A stretch of 64,000 bases of DNA, taken from assembly GCF_020991375.1 (NCBI RefSeq), contig NZ_JAJLQZ010000012.1, forward strand, positions 1 to 64,000. The letters run 5' to 3'. Each line of letters opens with the position of its first letter. Position 1 is the stretch's first letter. The notes beneath the pieces were generated by a model. The model was given only the letters and a program-made list of their open reading frames with translations, was not told the origin of the DNA and made no database searches. Positions 1-7,870 of the stretch are shown in pieces. The stretch comes from Glycomyces amatae (GTDB taxonomy: Bacteria > Actinomycetota > Actinomycetes > Mycobacteriales > Micromonosporaceae). The position numbers and the translations under genes are program-made.

Positions 1-1
1 C

Positions 2-48
2 GGGGGGGGGGGGGGGGGGGGCGCCCGCCCCCCCCCCCCCCCCCCCCC
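2..48. repeat. G20/C21 homopolymer inverted repeat
   Basis: Twenty consecutive G (2-21), six mixed bases, then twenty-one consecutive C (28-48). The two tracts are complementary and could fold into a very stable hairpin. It lies downstream of the minus-strand WXG100 genes, beyond two ordinary terminator hairpins. Such a tract may be real and prone to slippage, or a sequencing or assembly artefact. Confidence 0.6.
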
Positions 49-50
49 GT

Positions 51-76
51 CTCGCCGTCCCCGCGGGGACGGCGAG
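51..76 (-). terminator. Terminator-like 26-bp perfect palindrome
   Basis: A perfect 26-bp palindrome beginning CTCGCCGTCCCCG lies about 60 bp past the stop of the minus-strand WXG100 gene. No U tract follows, as is common for high-GC hairpin terminators. Confidence 0.5.
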
Positions 77-77
77 A

Positions 78-108
78 GGCCCGGGCGATCGGATGATCGG
101 CCCGGGCC
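78..108 (-). terminator. Hairpin downstream of the WXG100 pair
   Basis: GGCCCGGGCGATC pairs with GATCGGCCCGGGCC across a 4-base loop, with one extra G in the right arm. It is the first hairpin after the minus-strand WXG100 operon and the likely main terminator. Confidence 0.55.
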
Positions 109-138
109 CCTCGATGCTGTGAAGCGAAGGTACGCGTT

Positions 139-423
139 CTACATGAAGCGCGCGCGGTTCGCAGCCTCGGTCTCCTGGTAACGGATCTTGGCGTTGTCGA
201 CAGCGGTGCCGACCTGCTCCAGGATCTCGTTCAGCTTCGCGATGGACTGGTTCCACTCCTCGCGCTGAGCGGTGTACGCCTCGGCCGCGGCGTCGTCCCA
301 CTCGAGGGCGTCGAGCTTCGTGGCGAGCTCGGCGAGCGTGTCGTTGATCGACTGCGAGTCCTGGTGGATTCGCTGGCTCGACTCCTCCATGAACGCGTAA
401 TCGAGTTGGATCTGTCCGGACAT
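139..423 (-). CDS. WXG100-family ESX protein, EsxA-like
   Basis: Small helical-hairpin protein of 94 residues, the normal ESAT-6 family length, expected to be secreted by the ESX machine as a partner of the upstream WXG100 protein. The turn carries W-D-D (in LEWDDAAAEAY) instead of the canonical W-x-G. The C-terminal secretion signal Y-x-x-x-D/E is present as YQETE near residue 82. It is the second gene of a two-gene minus-strand operon, 36 bp after its partner; the start is preceded by GGAAGAGGTG at good spacing. The missing glycine makes this the divergent member of the pair. Family assignment rests on length, helical pattern, pairing and context. Confidence 0.85.
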   Translation of the reverse strand: MSGQIQLDYAFMEESSQRIHQDSQSINDTLAELATKLDALEWDDAAAEAYTAQREEWNQSIAKLNEILEQVGTAVDNAKIRYQETEAANRARFM

Positions 424-459
424 GACGGTTCACCTCTTCCTTGGGTATCGGGGGGGTTG

Positions 460-750
460 TTACAGCAGGCCTGCGAAGTCGCTGCCGCTCTCTTCGTCCT
501 GCTCCGTGGTCGCGGTGGCGCTGGTGTCCAGCATGTCCGCGATGTTCTGGAGCGCTTCGAGGAGGTCGGCGGACTCCTTGTTCCACTGCTCCATGACGTT
601 CTGGAACGCGACGGCGCCTTGGCCCTTCCAAGCGTCGGCGAGCGTCTCGACCAGCGACTTCAGGCCGGCCAGGGTCCCGTCAACATCGTTCTTCGCGTTC
701 AACGTGTCGACAGCAGCCTGGTGGACTGTGTCGGCTGTCATTGCGACCAT
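460..750 (-). CDS. WXG100-family ESX protein, EsxB-like
   Basis: Ninety-six-residue WXG100 protein with a canonical W-K-G turn (ADAWKGQGA, about residues 39-47) between two predicted helices. It probably forms the heterodimer with the following gene that ESX exports and that EccC recognises. The start at 750 has an AGGAGGTG ribosome site about 7 bases upstream; an internal ATG four codons in is less well placed. The tail is acidic and no clear Y-x-x-x-D/E motif is visible, so the export signal is probably supplied by the partner. First gene of the two-gene operon, divergent from the gene at 1204. Confidence 0.9.
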   Translation of the reverse strand: MVAMTADTVHQAAVDTLNAKNDVDGTLAGLKSLVETLADAWKGQGAVAFQNVMEQWNKESADLLEALQNIADMLDTSATATTEQDEESGSDFAGLL

Positions 751-1203
751 CGATACACCTCCTGATCGTGAGAACCGGGGGCTGCGGCGCTAGGGCTCTA
801 GGCCGTCAGGGGTATCCCAGTGAGTTTTTTCATCGATTCCGCAGTCACCATAACCCGTCCGTGCAAACTCACCGGGTTGGTGGTGCGTCTCAGAGTTTAC
901 TAGTCGCGAGAACGCCCGTGTATCCCCACTTTGTGCCACCTCGCCCGCTCGGCGGCCGCGGGGCGCGACGGGGCCGCGTAGCGTTCGGGCGAACGTGAAA
1001 TACCAGCTACATGGAGGGGTCGCAGCTCCCTTGTGTCCCGATCTCCCCGGTTCGTGCCAAGCCGCGCGGCCAACGGGCCCCGGATGGCGCGCAATCGGTA
1101 TGCTGGTCTCAGCACAACATCGAGCGGCCGTGCCCGTCGCAGCACGTCAAAGGCACGCGAGCGGCCGCCGAGACCTACCCCCTGACGACACTCATGCACC
1201 GAG
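751..1203. other. Divergent ESX intergenic region, no gene seen
   Basis: About 450 bp separating the minus-strand WXG100 operon from the plus-strand genes at 1204 onward. It must hold both promoters. I see no convincing coding frame with a ribosome site, and no confident -35/-10 pair on either strand. Confidence 0.5.
820..872. promoter_or_regulatory. Inverted repeat GTGAGTTT/AAACTCAC
   Basis: GTGAGTTT (820-827) and AAACTCAC (865-872) are perfect 8-bp inverted repeats 37 bp apart, about 70-120 bp upstream of the WXG100 start at 750. They could bind a regulator of the divergent ESX promoters. Chance occurrence is not excluded. Confidence 0.3.
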
Positions 1204-1812
1204 GTGATGACGTTGCTTCCTGAGGAAATGGACGGCTCCTACACGGCTGTGAGGAACTCGGACGGCTCCTACACCGTCACGACTGCTGCCGACCAACAGT
1301 TCCGTATGACCGAGGAGTCCTTCGACGAGTTCATCTCCAAGATGGGGCTCACGATTCAGGACCTCGACATCTACCGCAGCCAGGTGATGGGCGGCTCCGT
1401 CATCCGCCTTCGCGAGGGCATGAACGCCGAGTACATCAGCGCGGGCAGCTTCCGCACGGTCGACACCGTGGACGTGCCGTTCGGCGGCTTCGACGACGCC
1501 CGGGAGCTGGCGGAGGTCTACAAGGGCACCTTCTACCCGTCGCGGGCCGAGCAGCTCGACCGCGTCTTCCACGGACTCGACACCGGTCGCGTGGTCAGCG
1601 AGGACATCAAGGTCAGCTACCTGGAGTCCGACGGCAACGTCTCGGCCGGCCTGACCAACGTCCAGAGCGGGTTCGACAGCCGCGGAGGCGTCTCGGAGCA
1701 CGAGGTCACGGACGTCAGCAACGAGAACGACGAGAACGAGCCCCCGGCCACCGGCACGGAGACCCCCGGGCAAGAGACTCCGGGCTCCGAAGACGAACCC
1801 CCGATGCTTTAG
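1204..1812 (+). CDS. Hypothetical ESX-associated protein
   Basis: Protein of 202 residues that I do not recognise. The first about 145 residues look like a compact acidic alpha/beta domain with repeated NSDGSYT-like strands at residues 11-27. The last about 55 residues are a disordered tail rich in E, N, P and T. There is no signal peptide, membrane segment or WXG motif. The start shown is GTG with an ATG one codon later; the only SD-like GAGG overlaps the start, so the exact start is uncertain. It lies 45 bp before the long WXG protein at 1858 and is divergent from the WXG100 operon, so a chaperone or substrate role in ESX is the natural guess. Confidence 0.7.
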   Translation: MMTLLPEEMDGSYTAVRNSDGSYTVTTAADQQFRMTEESFDEFISKMGLTIQDLDIYRSQVMGGSVIRLREGMNAEYISAGSFRTVDTVDVPFGGFDDARELAEVYKGTFYPSRAEQLDRVFHGLDTGRVVSEDIKVSYLESDGNVSAGLTNVQSGFDSRGGVSEHEVTDVSNENDENEPPATGTETPGQETPGSEDEPPML

Positions 1813-1857
1813 CCCCGCTGATCGCAGACGACCTGAACCCCGAGGAAGGAGCCTGCC

Positions 1858-3138
1858 ATGGTTGCCAAGGGCAAAGGCAAGGACTACTACAAGAGCACTT
1901 ACACCCACGAGCAGCTGTGGGACATGCTGAACGAAGGCGACGACTGGGCCGTCGACCAAGCCGGTTCGATCTGGACCTCCGCCGCGAGCGGCATGAAGGC
2001 CGCGCGCGAGGAGATGTCCACTTACGTCGTCTCCCTGCGGACGCAGTGGACCGGCTCGGCCGCCGAAGAGTTCGAGAACCGCATGGGTGTTGTCGAGCGG
2101 TACAGCATCGAGTCGGAAGAGGGCATGAAGCAGGTGGGTGAGGTGACCATCCCCAAGCTAGCCGGGTACCTCAAGACCGCCCAGAGCAATGCGCAAGGCT
2201 CTGACCTGTACCCCAGCTCGACCGAGACCTATGACGAGTGGCTCGAGAGCAACGACATCGACAAGACCAAGCCCGAGTACGAGACGAAGAAGACCCAGTA
2301 CGAGCGCCAGTACGAGGACTACCTCGACCAGCGCCACGAGGCCATCGCGCAGATCGTCGCCGACCTCGGCGACCAATACGCATGGGCAAGGGAAAAGGAC
2401 TTCTCGGAGCCTCCGCCCCCTCCCCCCAGCGACATGCCCGGCAACTCGACCTACCAGAAGCCGACCGGTGGAGTGTTCGCCGAGAATTCACTCAGCAGTG
2501 GCGCCGACACCCCCAGCTCCCCTGGCGGCAGCGACAGCGACAGCATGAGTAGCGGCCTCACGGATCAGGCCGGAGCCGACGGGATCGTCGGTACCGAGGA
2601 CGACCTGGACCCCGTGGACAGCGTTTGGGCTCCGGGCTCCTACGGCGACATCGACGGCGACAGCGGTGGTCTGGCCGAAGGCGGCGGCTCCGGCGTGATT
2701 CCGGCGGGCGGCGGTAGCGGCTACACCCCGAGCATGGGCGGCGGTGGCGGTGGCTCGACCATCACCAGCGGTTCGGGCCTGTTCGGTCCCGCCCGAGGCA
2801 CTGGTGCGGGCGCGGGGACGGCCCCTGGACGCGGTACCGGGACGGGCTCGGGCACCAGCCCGGCGCGATCGGGGGCCTCCTCCGGATCGGGCAGCCGCTC
2901 GGGCGCCGGCAGCGGCAACAGCAGCGGTCGCGGCAGTGGCATGAACTCCAACCGCGGCAGTGGCATGAACCCCAACCGCGGCGGCGTGAACCGCGGCGGC
3001 AGCGGCGGTGCTCGCGGCGGCACCCGCTCGGGCTACAGCGACGATGACGACGAGACGTACACCCGCGAGACCTGGCTGCGGGAGGACGACGTCGACTGGA
3101 GCCGGAACCGGGTCCGCGACGAAGAACTCGACGACTGA
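1858..3138 (+). CDS. Large WXG-domain ESX protein with disordered tail
   Basis: 426 residues. Residues 1 to about 185 are helical with a WXG-type turn (QWTGSAAEEF, near residue 66) and a further coiled region rich in Y, E, D and K, much like the N-terminal domain of PPE or LXG ESX substrates. A run of six prolines near residue 186 starts a long low-complexity region. From about residue 250 it is almost only G, S, R and N, with GSGMN(S/P)NRG repeats near 360-375, and ends in an acidic D/E/R tail. AAGGAG sits 7 bases before the start. It probably leaves the cell through this ESX system; the tail could be a linker or surface-interacting segment. No enzymatic domain is visible. Confidence 0.8.
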   Translation: MVAKGKGKDYYKSTYTHEQLWDMLNEGDDWAVDQAGSIWTSAASGMKAAREEMSTYVVSLRTQWTGSAAEEFENRMGVVERYSIESEEGMKQVGEVTIPKLAGYLKTAQSNAQGSDLYPSSTETYDEWLESNDIDKTKPEYETKKTQYERQYEDYLDQRHEAIAQIVADLGDQYAWAREKDFSEPPPPPPSDMPGNSTYQKPTGGVFAENSLSSGADTPSSPGGSDSDSMSSGLTDQAGADGIVGTEDDLDPVDSVWAPGSYGDIDGDSGGLAEGGGSGVIPAGGGSGYTPSMGGGGGGSTITSGSGLFGPARGTGAGAGTAPGRGTGTGSGTSPARSGASSGSGSRSGAGSGNSSGRGSGMNSNRGSGMNPNRGGVNRGGSGGARGGTRSGYSDDDDETYTRETWLREDDVDWSRNRVRDEELDD

Positions 3139-3156
3139 CGGCCACTGAGCAGTAAA

Positions 3157-3190
3157 TGAGGGGCGAGCGGCCTGGGCCGCTCGCCCCTCA
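3157..3190 (+). terminator. Terminator of the 1204-3138 unit
   Basis: A 16-bp perfect stem, TGAGGGGCGAGCGGCC with its complement, and a 2-base loop, 18 bp after the stop at 3138. It lies between convergent genes and could act in both directions. Confidence 0.75.
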
Positions 3191-3224
3191 GTCGTTCCCA
3201 TCGCGGTTACGCCGCGAAAGCACC

Positions 3225-3260
3225 AGGGCCGCGTCCGATGGCGACATCGGATGCGGCCCT
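3225..3260 (-). terminator. Terminator of mycP
   Basis: Sixteen-bp stem (AGGGCCGCGTCCGATG against CATCGGATGCGGCCCT, one mismatch) with a GCGA loop, just beyond the mycP stop on the minus strand. Confidence 0.7.
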
Positions 3261-3265
3261 GAACG

Positions 3266-4759
3266 CTATCGGCGGTTCGGATCGCTCGGTTGCCAAGGAG
3301 GACTCGGTTCTCCTGGGGCACCGGGCTGATTGAAGCCCTGGCCGGCCGGAGGGCTGCTGTATCCCTGCGGGCCCGGAGGCGGGCCGCCATAGTGCTGGCC
3401 TCCACCGGGCGGAGCACCGTACTGCTGGGTGGACGGAGCCGCTTGCTGGTATTCGGTCTGCCTCGGCCCGTTGCCCGGACCGAACGGTGCGGGCTGCGCA
3501 TCGGCGGTCTTGCGGCCGCGACCGCGAAGAACCAGCCACACGATGATCGCGGCGGCGACGAGTACCACTGCGGCGGCGATCACGATGATGGCCGAGAGGT
3601 TGGACTCCTTCTGCCCTGCGGCAGCGGTCGAAGGTCCTGCCGATTCGGCATCGGTTCCAGGGGCAGCCGACGGGGTCTCCTCGTCGGGGCTCACCCCGCT
3701 GGCACCGGCTTCACCCATCGGGTAACCGAGGGGGTTCTCCTCGACGGCTTCGATGCCTTCGGCATTGACCGCCTGCTCGGCGTTTACAAGGCCATAGCCT
3801 GCCTCACCGTCGCGATTGCCACTGCCGTCACCTGCTGTCTGGATCATTCGCTGGATGACGTTACTGGCATCAAGCTCAGGGTGAGCTGCCCAGGTCAAAG
3901 CGGCAACACCACCGGTAAAACCTGAACCCATCGATGTACCGCCGTAAACCTCTGTATACAGTTCAGTGCCATCGCCCAGCGTGCCGAACTGCGGCACTGG
4001 TGCCGTCATCAAATCAGCGGGCGCCGCCAATACAACCTCCTGACCGGTGGTGGTGTTCTCGAACCAGATGTCACCGTTTTGGTTGGTGCCGGTAACGGTA
4101 ACCACGCCTGGAACGAAACCGGGATAGCGGACTTCCTCGTCCGGGTCGTTCCCCGCACTTGCAACGACTATCGCGCCCTTATCAATCGCGTATTGCAGAA
4201 CTTCGAGGTATTCCCCGTCGAATCCAGCGCCGGAAATACCCCAGGGGACGACAAGAACATCGGCACCGTTATCGACAGCCCACCGAAACGCCTCGAACTC
4301 GGATTCTCCCATGCCACCGTTGAGGGCATTGTCACCCGAATCCAGCCAGACGGGGAGGATGGTGGCCTCAGGGGCCACCAAGAGCACTGCAGCAGCTACT
4401 GCGGAGCCATGGCCGTCAACGTCGTTCCACGCGTCCTCATGGTCCGAGAGGACCGAGTACCCGGGAAGAACGTCCTTGTCCTCGAAGAAGGGATGGTCGT
4501 TGATGCCGGTGTCCATCACCGCGACGGTGATGCCCTCGCCCTTCGTGGTCTCCCACGCGGCCGGGGCCTGGACCTGTTCGACCGCCCAGGCGTTGTCCTC
4601 GTTCAGTGTCGTGTCCTGGGCGAGCGCCGTGCCGGGTGCCGCCGCGATGGCGGCCGTGGCGGCGAGGGCGACGAAGCCCGCGCCCATGGCGGCGCGGGCG
4701 CTGCGGCCGGAGGCGGCTTGCGGCGGTCTGCTGAGGGGTGGCGTGAGAGGTGTGGCCAT
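3266..4759 (-). CDS. mycP: Mycosin, ESX subtilisin-like protease MycP
   Basis: Membrane-anchored serine protease of the ESX system, acting outside the membrane. 497 residues: a Sec signal peptide (hydrophobic core about 24-42, cut near ALAQD at 48), then an S8 domain with the triad D83 (VMDTG), H117 (DGHGSA) and S276 (GTSMGSG) and the oxyanion Asn in ASAGND (N204). A membrane helix spans about 388-411. I chose ATG at 4759 because GGAAGGGG lies 8 bases upstream; the frame stays open to 4882 without a ribosome site. Unusual: mycosins normally end soon after the C-terminal helix, but here about 85 residues rich in P, G and Q follow inside the cell. Confidence 0.92.
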   Translation of the reverse strand: MATPLTPPLSRPPQAASGRSARAAMGAGFVALAATAAIAAAPGTALAQDTTLNEDNAWAVEQVQAPAAWETTKGEGITVAVMDTGINDHPFFEDKDVLPGYSVLSDHEDAWNDVDGHGSAVAAAVLLVAPEATILPVWLDSGDNALNGGMGESEFEAFRWAVDNGADVLVVPWGISGAGFDGEYLEVLQYAIDKGAIVVASAGNDPDEEVRYPGFVPGVVTVTGTNQNGDIWFENTTTGQEVVLAAPADLMTAPVPQFGTLGDGTELYTEVYGGTSMGSGFTGGVAALTWAAHPELDASNVIQRMIQTAGDGSGNRDGEAGYGLVNAEQAVNAEGIEAVEENPLGYPMGEAGASGVSPDEETPSAAPGTDAESAGPSTAAAGQKESNLSAIIVIAAAVVLVAAAIIVWLVLRGRGRKTADAQPAPFGPGNGPRQTEYQQAAPSTQQYGAPPGGGQHYGGPPPGPQGYSSPPAGQGFNQPGAPGEPSPPWQPSDPNRR

Positions 4760-4969
4760 AGGGTGGACCCCTTCCGTGTGCCGGTCGTTACAGCGCTGTC
4801 CGCTCTGCCCCACAAGATACCGGACCAATGTTCGGGTCGCGATCCCCGCTGGGCGGCCGTCGATCACGACCGGGCGGTCCATCCAGCCGAAATCCCCCGC
4901 AGTGGTCGCCGCGTTCGCCGCACCGCACGCTGAGGTTGCGGCCGTCGGCGTGTCGGGCGGCCTCCCCTC

Positions 4970-5692
4970 CTACGGAAATTCGACGCGGACGACCTTCATG
5001 AGGACTTCGGTGAAGAACCGCGCGAACGCCTCCGCCCTGGCGGCAGCGCCCTCGCCGGCCTTCGGGTCGAGGTCGATGAGGCTGACCTGGGCGAAGCCGC
5101 TGTGGCCTCCCGGCTCGTCCGTCCTGTCACCGTCCCAGAGCGTGGCGAAGGCTCCTCCTGCGCGCGGATCGGAGGAGAAGACGCAGTCGTCTTCCCCGGG
5201 CAGCCATGGAGGCCGGGGTTCGAGGATCAGCGGCAGCAAGGCGGGGGTCGCCTCCAGCGACCGTTCACAGCCCGCCGAGTAGGAAGTGCCCCATGGCATC
5301 TGCGCGGGAAGGTCATATCCGACGTAGTCGAACGCGAACACGTCGACGATCGCGCTTCCGGCCGGTGCCCCGTCGATGAGCACGTTGAAGCGCACCTGGC
5401 ATGTCGAGGTGCCCTCCGGCAGGTCCTCGGAGATCGACCGCACCTCTTCGAGTTCGAACTCGGCGGAGTCGGCGGCGTGCGACTCCCAGTCGCTCGCATC
5501 GCAGACGCCGCTGAGCCCGTCGGTGAACGACGTCGAGTCCTCTCCGGGGTCGCCGTACTCGTCTGCGAGGTCCGGGACGACGATGATCGTCAGCGCGCCC
5601 AGCGCGAAGCCCGCCATCCCGACTGCGGTGAGCCTGAGCAGGTTCAGCATGTGCGCCTTCGGCACGCCGAGCTCCTCGTCCCGGTCAGTCAT
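4970..5692 (-). CDS. Hypothetical membrane-anchored protein in ESX operon
   Basis: 240 residues of unknown function. A short cytosolic head is followed by one membrane helix at about residues 18-40 and an extracytoplasmic domain containing four cysteines (C64, C98, C145, C172 by my count) that may form two disulfides. It is the last gene of a five-gene minus-strand operon; its start overlaps the stop of the upstream WXG protein by 8 bp, so translation is probably coupled. The overlap suggests the two products work together, perhaps as a membrane complex. No enzyme motif is visible. Confidence 0.75.
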   Translation of the reverse strand: MTDRDEELGVPKAHMLNLLRLTAVGMAGFALGALTIIVVPDLADEYGDPGEDSTSFTDGLSGVCDASDWESHAADSAEFELEEVRSISEDLPEGTSTCQVRFNVLIDGAPAGSAIVDVFAFDYVGYDLPAQMPWGTSYSAGCERSLEATPALLPLILEPRPPWLPGEDDCVFSSDPRAGGAFATLWDGDRTDEPGGHSGFAQVSLIDLDPKAGEGAAARAEAFARFFTEVLMKVVRVEFP

Positions 5693-6515
5693 GCCCGCTC
5701 CCCGCGGTCGCGCCTTCGAACTCGGCCTGGTCGAGTTCTCCCGAGTCCGCGTCGCTCCCCGTGGACTGCCCCGCCACGGCGCCGTGGAAGTCGGCCATCG
5801 CCTGGATCGAGCCCTGGACGTCCTCCGAGGTGATCCGGTAGTAGTCCCAGATCAGGATGATGATCGATATCGCGGAGATGAGGACCGCCAGGATCGTCGC
5901 GATCATCCCCGACAGGAGTCCCGCCACTCCCCCGAGAGGGCCGCCGAGACCCAGGATGTAGCTCCAGATGCTGCTGACGTTGTGCCCGTTGGCGGCCGCC
6001 GTGTCGTCGAGGCTGGAGAACTGCTCCCGCAGTGCGCTGCTGAGCTCTTCCAGCGTCTCCTTGAGGTGTTCGCCGAGGTTGAGCAGTACGAGGCCGGTCG
6101 ATTCGGCCTTTCGGACGACTTCCTCGAAGTAGACGTCGATGCCCTGGTATCCGCCGCCGCCCTCGACCCACTCGCGGAAGGTCTCGGCGAGGTCTCCCGT
6201 CCAGGACTCGGCGAGCAGGTCTTCGAACCGGCCGTCGGCGGCTATGCTCGCGAATCGTTCGGCCGAGGTTCGGTGGAGGCGGACCGCGGTCGTCTGGATG
6301 GCGGGGACGTCGATCTGCGCGAGCTGGTGGACGACCGTGCTCGGCATGGGCGAATCGGCGTACGACCCGTCCGGGTTGCCGACGCCGTAGGATTCGGCGA
6401 GGTCGTCCAGGAGCTGGATCTTCTCCATGGCGTCGGATTCGGACAGCAAGGCGGCGACGGGGTTCGCCCACGCGGCATCGATCGCGTCGGGGACTTCGGT
6501 GTACTCGGTCGCCAT
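5685..6515 (-). CDS. WXG-domain protein with membrane hairpin
   Basis: 276 residues. A WXG-type turn, SWTGDLAETF near residue 104, sits in a helical N-terminal region, followed by a Gly-rich turn and a long amphipathic helix. Residues about 186-228 form a strongly hydrophobic stretch long enough for two membrane helices. The last about 50 residues are acidic and disordered. This resembles ESX substrates or polymorphic-toxin N-terminal regions with no recognisable toxin domain. It lies 3 bp after the 125-residue gene and overlaps the following membrane protein. It may be an ESX substrate that inserts in a membrane, or a structural accessory. Confidence 0.75.
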   Translation of the reverse strand: MATEYTEVPDAIDAAWANPVAALLSESDAMEKIQLLDDLAESYGVGNPDGSYADSPMPSTVVHQLAQIDVPAIQTTAVRLHRTSAERFASIAADGRFEDLLAESWTGDLAETFREWVEGGGGYQGIDVYFEEVVRKAESTGLVLLNLGEHLKETLEELSSALREQFSSLDDTAAANGHNVSSIWSYILGLGGPLGGVAGLLSGMIATILAVLISAISIIILIWDYYRITSEDVQGSIQAMADFHGAVAGQSTGSDADSGELDQAEFEGATAGSGHD

Positions 6516-6518
6516 GGT

Positions 6519-6896
6519 TCAGCCCGTCCAGTTCTCGAGCTCGGCGGTGAGCTGGTCCATGTCGTCGGCGATCGACTCCTCGTCGTCCCTCCAGCGGTCT
6601 GCGTAGAGCTGCAGCGTCTCCTGGAGGTGCTCGATGAGGTTGGAGCCGGTGGCGGCTTCTCCGGCCCGGTGGAAGTAGGTCGTCTCCACCGCCTGGACGA
6701 CGTCTTCGGTCCAGAGCGCGTCGGGGCCGAACCAGGCGGCCTGCGGTATGAGGCCGCTCTCGGTGTCGTCGATCCCCTCCAGCCCGCCGGCCTCGGTGGC
6801 GAGCAGCGATTCCTGCACCACGAGGCCTTCGTACCGGCCGGTGAGGTGCTCCTTGTATTCGAGGACCGCTTCGGGGTCCATCGTCGCGTCGGCCAC
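6519..6896 (-). CDS. Small helical protein in ESX operon
   Basis: 125-residue acidic protein, predicted mostly helical, with no signal peptide or membrane segment. It has the size and helix pattern of WXG100-like partners, and W-F-G occurs near residue 55 (AWFGPDA) with W-T-G as the last three residues, but I cannot show that these are a true WXG turn. It lies 10 bp after the YbaB-like gene and 3 bp before the WXG membrane-hairpin gene, suggesting it is the chaperone or heterodimer partner of the latter. Confidence 0.72.
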   Translation of the reverse strand: MADATMDPEAVLEYKEHLTGRYEGLVVQESLLATEAGGLEGIDDTESGLIPQAAWFGPDALWTEDVVQAVETTYFHRAGEAATGSNLIEHLQETLQLYADRWRDDEESIADDMDQLTAELENWTG

Positions 6897-6906
6897 GGGG
6901 CGCCTC

Positions 6907-7206
6907 CTATCCGCTGGGGTGGTCGAGGTTCGGGGGCAGGGCTCGGAGCATCTGCTCCCGCAGCTGCCGCTGGGCCCGGTTGTAGGTCTGGAGCACCGCG
7001 GATTCGACCTCGCCGGGGTCGAGGGCGGCGGCGCCGTCGGCGTCGATCCGGATCGTGGAAGCGCGTTCCGCGTCGGCGGTGACGGTGACCGTCCCGTCGG
7101 GGGAGGTGGCCTGCGCTCTCATCGCCTGGGCCAAGGACTCCCGGACGCCCTTGAAACGGCCGATCGAGGAGGCCAGTTCCGAGAGTCCCTGCTCGATTCG
7201 GGTCAT
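6907..7206 (-). CDS. YbaB/EbfC-family protein
   Basis: 99 residues with the YbaB/EbfC pattern: an N-terminal helix, a central segment with alternating strand residues (DGTVTVTADAERASTIRID) and a long C-terminal helix with R-x-L-R-E-Q. The family binds DNA as dimers; in mycobacterial ESX-1 loci a YbaB-like protein (EspL) is an accessory of secretion. I use ATG at 7206, which overlaps the upstream stop as ATGA, rather than the longer frame that runs back to 7428 in Arg/Pro-rich out-of-frame sequence. Its position directly before WXG-type genes supports an ESX accessory role. Confidence 0.8.
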   Translation of the reverse strand: MTRIEQGLSELASSIGRFKGVRESLAQAMRAQATSPDGTVTVTADAERASTIRIDADGAAALDPGEVESAVLQTYNRAQRQLREQMLRALPPNLDHPSG

Positions 7207-7520
7207 CGGGGTCCCTCCGACGGCTCGGGACCGTCCACTCCGGCTCGGATCGAGGCGACTCGCTCGCTGAGGGAGTTGACCAGTTCGGTGAGCGCCTCGG
7301 CCCTCCAGTCCCAGCCTTGCGGTTCGTAGTCGAGGTCGGGAGGTTCGATCGCGACGGCGGTGAGTTCGCCGTGCAGGTTCATGCGCGCCCCCACACGGCG
7401 GGCCGGGTTCTGGGCGGCGATGGCGCACTCTCCGTACACCTTGCGGCCCAGGTCGTCTCGTTCATCGGGGGAAGCCGATCGCAGTATGGAGCGGACATGG
7501 TCGATCATGTTGGCGTCCAA
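7203..7520 (-). CDS. Hypothetical, first gene of ESX accessory operon
   Basis: 105 residues, unknown. The centre (GARMNLHGELTAVAIE, about 45-60) and the C-terminal helix faintly recall the YbaB-like neighbour, so a heterodimer of two diverged relatives is possible, but the similarity is too weak to assert. It starts the minus-strand run 7520 to 4970 and overlaps the next gene by 4 bp. Confidence 0.72.
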   Translation of the reverse strand: MDANMIDHVRSILRSASPDERDDLGRKVYGECAIAAQNPARRVGARMNLHGELTAVAIEPPDLDYEPQGWDWRAEALTELVNSLSERVASIRAGVDGPEPSEGPR

Positions 7521-7870
7521 CCGGTCTCCTCTGGGGGGTGAACGGCCGGACGTCGTTGTCGCAGCCTCGGAGCAGGAGTCATCACTTACCGTGACGATAA
7601 CAGCGCCATATCGTTCGGAGGGTACGGCGAAACGCGGCCGCGGCCTGCGGCGGCGATGGTACGCATCGGGAGACTACGTTCGGTGATCCTCGGCAACACT
7701 GGTGATATCGAATGATCACCGGGTGTCAGCAGATCCGATTCGAGGTGACCATCCGTAATGTCGCAACGATTCGATAACGGTGAAATCCGACTCGCACCGC
7801 GAGGCGCACCGGTGCGCCTGAGGCCGCGAAAGCGGGCGGGTCGGTCGGAAGCCCCGGCCGTCTCGGCGCG
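7521..7870. other. Intergenic region upstream of the ESX accessory operon
   Basis: 350 bp that must carry the promoter of the minus-strand operon starting at 7520 and the end of the transcript from 8959. It is noticeably less GC-rich than its surroundings around 7580-7780. A perfect 18-bp palindrome AGGCGCACCGGTGCGCCT (7802-7819) is the only hairpin seen and may terminate the upstream transcript. No coding frame with a ribosome site. Confidence 0.5.
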
